Source: RPQJ01 sp963778185 (GTDB lineage Bacteria; Pseudomonadota; Gammaproteobacteria; Steroidobacterales; Steroidobacteraceae). Taken from it: a stretch of 64,000 nucleotides of DNA. The stretch is taken from positions 1,984,001-2,048,000 of the forward strand of contig CAVZTF010000003.1 of NCBI GenBank assembly GCA_963778185.1, given 5' to 3'. A program made the translations under genes and the position numbers. Shown piece after piece: positions 47,638-54,522 of the stretch; within the stretch, counting starts at the first letter, position 1; each line of letters begins with the position of its first letter. The notes under the pieces are model-generated. The model had not been told where the DNA came from, did no database searches, and saw only the letters and a list, made by a program, of their open reading frames with translations.

Positions 47638-48238
47638 AACTGGTCAGGTCCGCATTGCTCTTCATCCGCATCTTTTCCAGGATGCGAGTCCGGTAGGTGC
47701 TGACGGTCTTCACTGACAGGCACAGCTCGCGGCCGATCTCGGAAACGCCGTGTCCTGCGGCCAGCTTGCCGAAGATCTGGAACTCGCGGTCGGACAGCTG
47801 GGCGTGCAACGGCTTGTCCGCGCGGTCCAGGTCCAGCAACAGCAGTTCCGCCAGGCTTTCGCTGACATACCGACGGCCCTGCAGCACCATGCGCACCGCC
47901 TTGAGCAGGTCCTCCGGGGCGGCGTCCTTCGCGATGTAGCCCGCCGCGCCCGCCCGCAGCACGTTCAGCGCGTATTGGCGCTCCGGATAACCCGATAGCA
48001 CCAGGACGCGCGTGGCGGGATGCCCCGACTTCACGTGCCGCAGTATGTCGAGACCGGAACGGTCGGGCATGTTGATGTCGAGGACCAACATGTCCCAGCC
48101 CTTGCGTTGCAGGCAGGTCAGGACTTCGTTCCCCGTCGCTGCTTCGCCGATCTCGGCCGAAGGCAGTGCGTCCACGAGGAACTGGCGCAGCCCGGCGCGG
48201 AACAGCGCGTGGTCATCGGCGATCAGTACGCGAGTCAT
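47609..48238 (-). CDS. NarL/FixJ-family response regulator
   Basis: A 209-residue regulator: receiver domain (DDHALFRAGL, aspartate in MLVLDINMPDRSG, lysine in YIAKDAAPEDLL) and LuxR-type helix-turn-helix (LSDREFQIFGKLAAGHGVSEIG, KTVSTYRTRILEKM). It is the natural partner of the HPK7 kinase encoded convergently at 45766. The start at 48238 is the first ATG that gives a normal receiver fold (MTRVLIADDH). Confidence 0.93.
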   Translation of the reverse strand: MTRVLIADDHALFRAGLRQFLVDALPSAEIGEAATGNEVLTCLQRKGWDMLVLDINMPDRSGLDILRHVKSGHPATRVLVLSGYPERQYALNVLRAGAAGYIAKDAAPEDLLKAVRMVLQGRRYVSESLAELLLLDLDRADKPLHAQLSDREFQIFGKLAAGHGVSEIGRELCLSVKTVSTYRTRILEKMRMKSNADLTSYALRNEIIQ

Positions 48239-48545
48239 CGCAGTGCGTCTCCAGTCACGCTTCGCCTGCCGGCTGGGCATGGCGATCGCGCTCGTTATAC
48301 AACGTCCTGACGCTCCGACCCAATCCGCTCGCCGCGTGTCGCCAACGTCACGGGCACTTTGTAACAACTATCCGACCGATGGTGCATCGGAGGTCGTGCA
48401 CATCGCGTTCAGCGATTGCGTCTCCGCCTGTCGGTCTTTGTCCTACACCGAACTGCCAAGCGATTGATCCAGCACGAATGTTGGCATGCCCCCGGCGAAA
48501 CGGTGGCACGCAGGTTGCACCGTCGGTCCCAGAGGGATGTCGCGG
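48239..48545. other. intergenic region with GTCCTAC and a sigma54-type site
   Basis: This 307-base gap between the NarL-type gene and the 3' end of the AI-2E transporter gene has no convincing gene. It contains GTCCTAC at 48440-48446 and the perfect sigma54-like sequence annotated at 48504-48519. The left part presumably holds the promoter of the response regulator gene. Confidence 0.6.
48504..48519 (+). promoter_or_regulatory. orphan sigma54-like promoter, antisense to AI-2E gene
   Basis: TGGCACGCAGGTTGCA matches TGGCACG-N4-TTGCA fully, with GG and GC at the required 10-base spacing. Transcription from about 48530 to the right would run antisense to the transporter gene; no plus-strand gene starts for 1.3 kb. 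It could make a small or antisense RNA, or be a chance match. Confidence 0.5.
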
Positions 48546-49655
48546 TCAACCGTCGAGTGCGTGCACTCGAGCGATCCCCTCGATCTCCGGCTCCGCGTCT
48601 CCAGGCTCCGCCGCTTCGGTCCCACCGAGGCCCAGTGCCAGGGCCCTGGCCGTCACGAGCAGGGGGACGGCGAGCGCGACGCCGGCGATGCCCCACAGCC
48701 AGCCGCCGAACCACAGGCACAGGAACACGATCAAGGGGCTGACGTCGAGGCGCCGGCCGACGAAGATCGGCTGGACGACCTGGCCCTCGATCGTCGTCAG
48801 GACGAGATAGCAGCCCGCCACGGCGAGGGCCTTGCCGAGACCGTCGAACGAGACCAGGGCCACGACCGTGAGCAGCGCCAGCGTCGTGGCCGAGCCGGCG
48901 TACGGAATGTAATTGAGCACGAAGGCGACGATGCCCCACAGCAGCGGGTTGGGCATGCCGAGCCAGTACATGGTCGCGGTCGTTGCGATGCCGAGCGCCA
49001 GGTTGCTCAGTGTCACCGTGGCGAAATACCGGCTCAGGTCGTCGTTGATCGCCGCGGCGAGGCGCAGCAGGCGTGAGTTGCGGGCGCGTGCCCCGAGGGT
49101 GGCTTCGATCTTCACCAGCAACGACGGTCCGGCGGCGAGCAGGAAGTACGTCACCATCAGCGTCGTCAGGATCGCGAGCAACCATTCCTGCGTGTTGGCG
49201 ATCGTCGACTTCTGCTCAGCGGCTGTCGCGGGCGCCGCGGCGACACTCTTGGATGCGCCGGGATCGGTGACCCGCTCGGCGTGCTCGGACACCGATTCGA
49301 CCTTGGCGATGAAGCCGGTGACCGGGCGCAGCTTGCGCTCCAGCATGCGCATCGTCTGCGGCGCCTCGTCCAGCCACGACTTGGCCGGCTGCCAGGTCGC
49401 ATTCAAGCCCAGGCCCACGACTGCGACCAGCGACAGCACGACGACCCCGGCCGCAAGCCCGCGTGGCGCGCCGGTGCGGCGCAACAGGGTGACTGCCGGC
49501 GATAGCAGCATCGCGAGGAAGACCGCGAACACCAGCGGCACCACGGCAGACTGCGCGACGTGCAGGGCGCCGATCACGAATATGACGGAGAGCGCGACCA
49601 GGGCCTGCTGGCTGCGGCGGCTCCAGCCGGATGCGTTCGATGATTTGAATTGCAT
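48546..49655 (-). CDS. AI-2E family transporter
   Basis: A 369-residue membrane protein of the AI-2E/PerM family with about eight helices. Diagnostic parts are VVPLVFAVFLAMLLSPAV near the N-terminus, NYIPYAGSATTLALLTVVAL and EGQVVQPIFVGRRLDVSPLI near residues 285-310. Members include the AI-2 exporter TqsA and other exporters or Na/H antiporters, so the substrate is not certain. Its start has no good ribosome site. The upstream gap shared with the CBS gene is rich in repeat motifs. Confidence 0.9.
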   Translation of the reverse strand: MQFKSSNASGWSRRSQQALVALSVIFVIGALHVAQSAVVPLVFAVFLAMLLSPAVTLLRRTGAPRGLAAGVVVLSLVAVVGLGLNATWQPAKSWLDEAPQTMRMLERKLRPVTGFIAKVESVSEHAERVTDPGASKSVAAAPATAAEQKSTIANTQEWLLAILTTLMVTYFLLAAGPSLLVKIEATLGARARNSRLLRLAAAINDDLSRYFATVTLSNLALGIATTATMYWLGMPNPLLWGIVAFVLNYIPYAGSATTLALLTVVALVSFDGLGKALAVAGCYLVLTTIEGQVVQPIFVGRRLDVSPLIVFLCLWFGGWLWGIAGVALAVPLLVTARALALGLGGTEAAEPGDAEPEIEGIARVHALDG

Positions 49656-49710
49656 GGCGCGAGTCTACTTATCCGGACTCGGCGGTCATCCGGGAAGTCC
49701 TGCGCTTTAC

Positions 49711-49816
49711 TGTAGGCGGCGTCCTACCACGGCCACCCCGCGCCCGGGCGCCGGACGAGTCCTACAGGGATTCCGGACAAGCGCGGAAGGTACGTGCGGC
49801 CATCGCACGGTACCGT
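49711..49816. promoter_or_regulatory. clustered motifs between AI-2E and CBS genes
   Basis: GTAGG at 49712-49716 and CCTAC at 49723-49727 form an inverted repeat containing GTCCTAC (49721-49727); a second GTCCTAC is at 49759-49765; the palindrome ACGGTACCGT is at 49807-49816, about 40 bases before the CBS start. The two recurrent motifs of this window thus meet at one divergent promoter region. Confidence 0.5.
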
Positions 49817-49855
49817 TGCAGCCGTCGACCATCACGCTGCCACAGGAGCCACACC

Positions 49856-50335
49856 ATGATCATCAGCGAAGTCATGACACGCGAAGTCAGGGTCGCCTCG
49901 CCCGACGATACCCTCGAGTGCGTGGCCCGCGTCATGGAAGAAGGGGACCTCGGCAGCCTGCCGGTTGCCGAGCACGACCGGCTGGTCGGGATGCTCACGG
50001 ATCGCGACATCACGATTCGTGCCGTCGCGCGGGGCCTCGCTCCGCAGGACAGCAAGGTCGGCGAGGTCATGTCCAGGGATGTCCGGTACGTCTACGACGA
50101 TGAAACCGTCGGCGACGTGGCTCAGGTCATGGGCGACCTCCACGTGCGGCGCCTGCCGGTCCTGGACCGCGACAAGCGGCTCGTCGGCATCGTGTCGCTG
50201 GGTGACCTGGCGCTCTCGAAACCGACGAGCGCCGGCGATGCCCTGCAATCGATCGCGGAGGCGCCGGCGAGTTCGTCGGACCCGGATGGCACGGCCGCAG
50301 GGGTCGCGCGCCACACGTTGAAACTCTCCCGCTGA
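49856..50335 (+). CDS. tandem CBS-domain protein
   Basis: A 159-residue cytoplasmic protein consisting of a CBS-domain pair: ISEVMTREVRVASPDDTLECVARVM with LPVAEHDRLVGMLTDRDI, then VGEVMSRDVRYVYDDETVGDVAQVM with LPVLDRDKRLVGIVSLGD. Such stand-alone pairs bind adenine nucleotides and act as energy sensors or regulators of partner proteins; many are stress-induced. It heads a group with BON, DUF883 and Crp/Fnr-like genes. Confidence 0.93.
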   Translation: MIISEVMTREVRVASPDDTLECVARVMEEGDLGSLPVAEHDRLVGMLTDRDITIRAVARGLAPQDSKVGEVMSRDVRYVYDDETVGDVAQVMGDLHVRRLPVLDRDKRLVGIVSLGDLALSKPTSAGDALQSIAEAPASSSDPDGTAAGVARHTLKLSR

Positions 50336-50374
50336 CGCAACCATTGGCCACACAACACACCGCAGGAAACACTC

Positions 50375-50923
50375 ATGAAGACTCGAATCCTCAGACTGAC
50401 CGCGATCCTGGCGACACTGGCGTTCGCCAGCGCCTGCTCCTCCACCCGCACGCAACAGTCGGCCGGTGAGGTCATCGACGACAGCGTGCTCACCAGCAAG
50501 GTGAAGGTGGCCTTGATCGACGATCCGATCACCAAGGCCGGCCAGATCAATGTCGAGACGTACAGGGGCGTCGTGCAGCTCGGCGGCTTCGTCGACAACG
50601 CCGAGCAGAAGGATCGGGCCACGAGCGTGGCTCGCTCGGTAACGGGCGTCAAGGAAGTCCGCAACGACCTGCGCATCAGCATTCCCCAGGCCACGGCTGG
50701 ACAGGTCGTCGACGACGGCGCGATCACCACCTCGGTCAAGGCGAAGCTGATCGAGGACTCGGCGACCAAGGCGCACCAGATCAACGTGGAGACGCAGAAA
50801 GGCGTGGTGCAGCTCGCCGGCTTCGTCGATTCGACGGCGGCGAAGACTCGCGCCGGCGAATTGGCGAACTCCGTCGACGGCGTCACATTGGTGCGCAACG
50901 ATCTCGAGATCAGGCAGAAATAG
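50375..50923 (+). CDS. double BON-domain lipoprotein (copy 2)
   Basis: A 182-residue lipoprotein nearly the same as the product at 28641: same lipobox region (SACSSTRTQQSAGEVIDDSV), an almost unchanged first BON domain (about residues 35-100) and a more varied second one (IEDSATKAHQINVETQKGV). OsmY-like periplasmic stress protein. The gap from the CBS gene is 39 bases, suggesting cotranscription. High similarity points to duplication within the genome or gene conversion. Confidence 0.92.
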   Translation: MKTRILRLTAILATLAFASACSSTRTQQSAGEVIDDSVLTSKVKVALIDDPITKAGQINVETYRGVVQLGGFVDNAEQKDRATSVARSVTGVKEVRNDLRISIPQATAGQVVDDGAITTSVKAKLIEDSATKAHQINVETQKGVVQLAGFVDSTAAKTRAGELANSVDGVTLVRNDLEIRQK

Positions 50924-51024
50924 CCTTGCCGCAATGACCGCGGGCGGCGCGCCGCCCGTGGTCCCGGTGGCCCCGGGGATGGGGCCAGCCGTCCCACCTG
51001 CTTTCAGATCGGAGAACGTGAGCA

Positions 51025-51288
51025 ATGAAAAGCAATGCCATCGTGAAGGAAACCCTGCAGAGGGCCATCAAGCCAGCCAAGGCGGCGGCGCGGACGCAAC
51101 TGCGGCGCTCGCTGCAGGTCGCCAGGTCGTCACTGCACAACGGCAAGGACCACATCACCACCACAGCTCGTCACGCCGCCGGGAACACCGACGGGTACGT
51201 GCGTTCGAACCCGTGGTCGGCGATTGGCATCGCGGCAGCGGCCGGCGCGGCGATCGCAGTACTCCTGAGCACCAGGATGCATCGCTGA
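51025..51288 (+). CDS. DUF883/ElaB-YqjD-like membrane-anchored protein
   Basis: An 87-residue protein with an amphipathic basic helical N-terminal part and a C-terminal single membrane helix preceded by YVRSNPWSAIGIAAAAGAAI, the hallmark of DUF883 (ElaB, YqjD). These proteins anchor in the inner membrane by the C-terminus, and YqjD binds ribosomes in stationary phase. Unlike ElaB it is strongly basic (K, R and few E). Lies 24 bases before a Crp/Fnr-like gene. Confidence 0.9.
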   Translation: MKSNAIVKETLQRAIKPAKAAARTQLRRSLQVARSSLHNGKDHITTTARHAAGNTDGYVRSNPWSAIGIAAAAGAAIAVLLSTRMHR

Positions 51289-51312
51289 ACAGGCTCAACC
51301 AGGAGCAACCAC

Positions 51313-52104
51313 ATGACACCCGATTCTTCTGGTCGCGGGATGAACCAGGTGCTTGCGGCACTTCCCGCCGCCGACTGGCGGCTGATCGAACCGCAGCTCG
51401 AGGGAGTCGAGCTGCCGCTGGGTGGGATGCTGTACGAAGGCGGCGTCGCGCTGCAGCACGTCTATTTTCCAACGACCGCGATCGTCTCGCTGGTCTCGTC
51501 GATGACGGACGGGGCCTCGGCCGAGGTGGCGGTTGTCGGTAACGAGGGTGTCGTCGGGGTGTGCGCGTTCATGGGCGGCGGGCGCGCCCTGAGCGGTGCC
51601 GTGGTGCAGACCGCTGGCCACGCATACCGCATGACCGCGGAGTCGATCGCGTGCCATGCCTGGCAGTCGGAGTCGGTCATGCAGCAGCTGCTCCGCTACA
51701 CCCAGGCCCTGTTCACGCACATGGCCCAGACCTCGGCCTGCAACCGGCACCACGCGCTCGACCAGAAACTGTGCCGCTGGCTCCTGCTCAATCTCGATCG
51801 GCGCGATGGCAACGAGATGATCGCCACGCAGGAGCAGATCGCGGGCATGCTGGCAGTGCGCCGGGAAGGCGTGACTGGCAGCGCGATGAAGCTGCAGAAA
51901 GCGGGCTTGATCCGCTATCGCCGCGGACATATGTCCGTCCTGGATCGAGCTGGACTCGAAGCACGCAGTTGCGAGTGCTACTCGGTCGTCCGGCAGGCCT
52001 ACGATCGATTGTGGGCCGGCTCGGCCACGGGTGTGCATGACTGGGGACGCGGACGCTCGCGCCGACTTCGATCGATCGGGGGCGGGCTGGCTGCCAGTGC
52101 CTGA
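51313..52104 (+). CDS. Crp/Fnr-like transcriptional regulator (copy 3)
   Basis: A 263-residue regulator closely related to copy 1: sensor block VYFPTTAIVSLVSSMTDG ... VVGNEGVVGVCAFMGG, RYTQALFTHMAQTSACNRHH helix, recognition segment IAGMLAVRREGVTGSAMKLQ and C-terminal SCECY. It probably responds to a stress or metabolic signal. CAGGAGCAACCAC precedes the ATG. Linked to the CBS-BON-DUF883 group, whose upstream region contains an ACGGTACCGT palindrome that it may bind. Confidence 0.9.
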   Translation: MTPDSSGRGMNQVLAALPAADWRLIEPQLEGVELPLGGMLYEGGVALQHVYFPTTAIVSLVSSMTDGASAEVAVVGNEGVVGVCAFMGGGRALSGAVVQTAGHAYRMTAESIACHAWQSESVMQQLLRYTQALFTHMAQTSACNRHHALDQKLCRWLLLNLDRRDGNEMIATQEQIAGMLAVRREGVTGSAMKLQKAGLIRYRRGHMSVLDRAGLEARSCECYSVVRQAYDRLWAGSATGVHDWGRGRSRRLRSIGGGLAASA

Positions 52105-52132
52105 CTGAATTCGCCTGGACCGTGCCCGCGCG

Positions 52133-52693
52133 CTACGGGGTTTCTTCTGCGATTGAGTCCGGGAAGGCCACGAGCAGGTCCGCCAGTTCGTCGGCGTGTT
52201 GTTCCTCCACCGCGAGGATACCCTCCAGCATCCTGCGCGTGGTTGGATCGCCATCGGCCAGGTACGCGACGATTTCCCGGTAGCTGTCGATGGCGATTCG
52301 CTCGGCCACCAGGTCCTCGCGGATCATGCTCGCGAGCGTGTTGCCTGCGACGTATTCGGCATGGCTGCGCGCTGTCAGGGTCTCGGGCGCGAAATTCGGC
52401 TCGCCGCCGAGCTGGACGATGCGTGCTGCGATCTGGTCGGCGTGTTCAAGTTCCTCGTTCGAGTGATCGAGGAACTCCTGCGCCACGCTTTGCGAGTGGA
52501 TGCCGCGTGCCATGAAGTAGTGGCGCCGATACCGCATGACACACACCAGTTCAGTGGCCAGCGATTCGTCCAGCAGGCGGAGCACGGTCGCACGATCCGC
52601 CGAGTATCCGCTCGTCACGGCACCATCGTCGATGTTCGCGCGTGCGCGGGCTCGCAACGTCTGGACATCCGTCAGGGGCGTCTTCTTGTGCAT
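52133..52693 (-). CDS. bacterioferritin/Dps-like ferritin
   Basis: A 186-residue four-helix ferritin-like protein with ligands in LDESLATELVCVMRYRRHYF, LDHSNEELEHADQIAARI, REDLVAERIAIDSYREIV and AVEEQHADELADLL, the E, ExxH, E, ExxH pattern of ferritins. It should oxidise and store iron and limit peroxide damage. ATG 52693 has GGAAG upstream; a start at 52744 would add 17 residues. A 12-of-14 match to the Crp/Fnr-family palindrome lies 79 bases upstream. Confidence 0.9.
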   Translation of the reverse strand: MHKKTPLTDVQTLRARARANIDDGAVTSGYSADRATVLRLLDESLATELVCVMRYRRHYFMARGIHSQSVAQEFLDHSNEELEHADQIAARIVQLGGEPNFAPETLTARSHAEYVAGNTLASMIREDLVAERIAIDSYREIVAYLADGDPTTRRMLEGILAVEEQHADELADLLVAFPDSIAEETP

Positions 52694-52771
52694 GGCTTTC
52701 TTCCAGTTGGCGTGCCACGGGGCACCGGGCAGGTCGTGAGCCATGTTGGTCGCCCGCGGAAATCGGCGTCT

Positions 52772-52785
52772 GTACGGCACCGCAC
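52772..52785. promoter_or_regulatory. palindrome GTACGGCACCGCAC upstream of ferritin gene
   Basis: GTACGGCACCGCAC differs from GTACGGTACCGTAC at two positions, both T to C. It lies between the ferritin gene and the end of the small gene at 52809, both read leftward, in place to control the ferritin gene. Confidence 0.45.
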
Positions 52786-52808
52786 GAAAACGTCTGCTGC
52801 GGGCCGGT

Positions 52809-53054
52809 TCAGTTCTGGGGGTCGTGTCCCTCAGCGCTCCGCAGCAGTTCCAGGCAGGCCATGACCCGTTGTAACAGGGCGCTGGTGACGCCCGGGTCGG
52901 TACTGGTCATGCTCTCACTGGATGCGCGCAGACCGGCATTCAGGTCTTCCGCCCAATCCTCGAGCTGCTCAAGCTTCTGCCCGGCGGTCAGGGATAGGTC
53001 CGTTGCCAGCGCTTCCGGCGTGACGTAGCGCTCGTAGTCGGTCTTGCCTTTCAT
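52809..53054 (-). CDS. small acidic hypothetical protein
   Basis: An 81-residue soluble protein rich in acidic and leucine residues: YERYVTPEALATDLSLTAGQK then LEQLEDWAEDLNAGLRASSE, predicted mostly helical. AGGAAGG precedes ATG 53054. I do not recognise the family. It sits upstream of the ferritin gene on the same strand, so they may share a transcript, and it diverges from the glycine-zipper gene across a region with GTAGGAC. Confidence 0.72.
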   Translation of the reverse strand: MKGKTDYERYVTPEALATDLSLTAGQKLEQLEDWAEDLNAGLRASSESMTSTDPGVTSALLQRVMACLELLRSAEGHDPQN

Positions 53055-53292
53055 GTCTCACCTTCCTGTGTGGCTCGAGTGTCGTAGCCGCAGGCGAAGC
53101 CGTAAATCGGACAGCGGCGTCATTTGACGTAGGACGGCCACGCGCTCCCGGCAACTCCCTGTGGGCGTTCGCCTACACCTCATTCAGTCATGCGCCGATG
53201 TGACGCTCGATGCCGTTCGCGCACGATCAGCACGCACGCAAACGAACAGCGTTTCCGTAGTCCTGTTTTCCCCGTTCCATAAGGAGATCGTC

Positions 53293-53754
53293 ATGAGCAG
53301 CGTCAAGAAGGATCACAGCATTGGTGAAGGGTCTGGGGCCGTCGCGGGCGCAATTACCGGCGGGGCGGTCGGTTCGGCAGCCGGTCCGGTCGGCACGCTC
53401 GTCGGCGCGGCGGTCGGCGGGATCGTGGGCGCGAAGACGGGTGGTGCGCTTGCGGAACTCGTGAATCCGACCGAATACACGACCCACTTCCAGAACTCGT
53501 ATCGCACGGCGCCGTACTACCGCGCCGGCGCCGGATGGAGCGATTACGAGCCTGCCTACAAGTACGGCTATGACTCGTACGAGAGTTCGCGCGGGCGTCG
53601 ATTCGAGGATGTCGAAAGCGAGCTCGAGGCAGGGTGGAACAAGGCGAAGCGCAACAGCCAGCTTGCCTGGAGCGACGCCAAGGAGGCGGTGCGCGACGGT
53701 TGGCACCACATCGAGCGAGCGATGCCGGGCGACGCCGACGGCGACGGTCGCTAG
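53293..53754 (+). CDS. glycine-zipper stress protein, paralogue of 43414 product
   Basis: A 153-residue protein. Residues 10-55 form a glycine-zipper pair (GAVAGAITGGAVGSAAGPVG, LVGAAVGGIVGAKTGGAL). The rest (YEPAYKYGYDSYESSRGRRF, ESELEAGWNKAKRNSQLAW, AKEAVRDGWHHIERAMPGD) is shared with the protein encoded at 43414, including the acidic DADGDGR end. The zipper may insert into or bind membranes. A GTAGGAC motif is at 53129-53135 upstream. ATG 53293 follows AAGGAGA. Confidence 0.85.
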   Translation: MSSVKKDHSIGEGSGAVAGAITGGAVGSAAGPVGTLVGAAVGGIVGAKTGGALAELVNPTEYTTHFQNSYRTAPYYRAGAGWSDYEPAYKYGYDSYESSRGRRFEDVESELEAGWNKAKRNSQLAWSDAKEAVRDGWHHIERAMPGDADGDGR

Positions 53755-53762
53755 CTGACGGT

Positions 53763-53806
53763 CACGGGGGGAGCGGGTCGCCTGGCCCGCCCCCCCGTGG
53801 TTTGCT
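53763..53806 (+). terminator. terminator after glycine-zipper gene
   Basis: CACGGGGGG (53763-53771) and GCGGG (53773-53777) pair with CCCGC (53786-53790) and CCCCCCGTG (53791-53799), leaving one bulged A, followed by GTTTGCT. A strong stem with a weak T-run. Confidence 0.65.
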
Positions 53807-53824
53807 ACTTGCGGAGGTACTGCA

Positions 53825-54055
53825 GTGACTGACACAGACAAGGACTCCCCGGTGCAGGGCGAGGGCGACTACCGGGCAGCCCGGCGCCACCGGAGCAAGG
53901 TGCAGCGGTTCGTCGCGACGAGCGATACGGAGAAGCTCGCGCGCGAGGCCGCGCCTCGCAGCGATGCGGAGCGCCAGGAGCTGCTCGAGGCCGAACGGAA
54001 GGGCCGTGCCCGGGCAAAGGGCAGGACGCCCGGAAACGGTCCCAGCGACCGGTGA
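53825..54055 (+). CDS. small charged hypothetical protein
   Basis: A 76-residue highly charged protein beginning at GTG, with a GGAGG site 7 bases upstream. It has a central FVATSDTEKLAREAAPRSDAE segment and a basic arginine/lysine tail, and looks largely helical or disordered. Similar short proteins are common near stress genes in proteobacteria, but no function is known to me. It precedes a lipoprotein gene by 28 bases. Confidence 0.7.
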   Translation: MTDTDKDSPVQGEGDYRAARRHRSKVQRFVATSDTEKLAREAAPRSDAERQELLEAERKGRARAKGRTPGNGPSDR

Positions 54056-54083
54056 GACAACCACACAAGGAGCAGCGAACAAC

Positions 54084-54455
54084 ATGAGACACGTCAACAG
54101 TTACATTTCGGGACTGGCCGCGATCCTGCTATTGATGACCGGATGCAACCGCGCCGAACCGCCCAGCGAAGTCAGGGAGGATGTCGCGGAGGCCCAGCAG
54201 GAAGGTGCAGAAGACGTTGCGGAGAAGCAGGCCGACCTGCAGCAGGACCGCGCGGATTCCGGCGAGGTGCTGAACGAATCGACGGCGGAGAACCGCTACG
54301 AACTCCTGGTTGCACAGGCGGATGCCGACCGCAAGGTCGCGCTTGAGCAGTGCGAGGCGCTGACCGGCAGCGCGCAGGAAGCGTGCAAGGAATCGGCCGA
54401 CGCGCAGTATGAGCTGAGCAAGGCCGAAGCGGAGCGGCTGCGCGGGAGCATGTAA
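54084..54455 (+). CDS. coiled-coil lipoprotein
   Basis: A 123-residue lipoprotein with lipobox MTGC near residue 21 and a mature part made of charged heptads (VREDVAEAQQEGAEDVAEKQ; LLVAQADADRKVALEQCEAL). It has two further cysteines (EQCEAL, EACKES) that could form a disulfide. The type resembles small periplasmic Lpp-like or DUF-type helical lipoproteins. An AAGGAG site precedes the ATG. A strong hairpin follows, separating it from ligD. Confidence 0.85.
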   Translation: MRHVNSYISGLAAILLLMTGCNRAEPPSEVREDVAEAQQEGAEDVAEKQADLQQDRADSGEVLNESTAENRYELLVAQADADRKVALEQCEALTGSAQEACKESADAQYELSKAEAERLRGSM

Positions 54456-54481
54456 GAATCAGCCCCAGTCGTCGGGACTCG

Positions 54482-54512
54482 GGAGTTCCCGGGCCCTTGG
54501 CCCGGGAACTCC
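54482..54512 (+). terminator. 14-bp hairpin before ligD
   Basis: GGAGTTCCCGGGCC at 54482-54495 and GGCCCGGGAACTCC at 54499-54512 form a perfect stem with a 3-base loop. No T-run follows. It begins 26 bases past the lipoprotein stop and ends 10 bases before the ligD ATG. Confidence 0.55.
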
Positions 54513-54522
54513 AGGCACCTCA

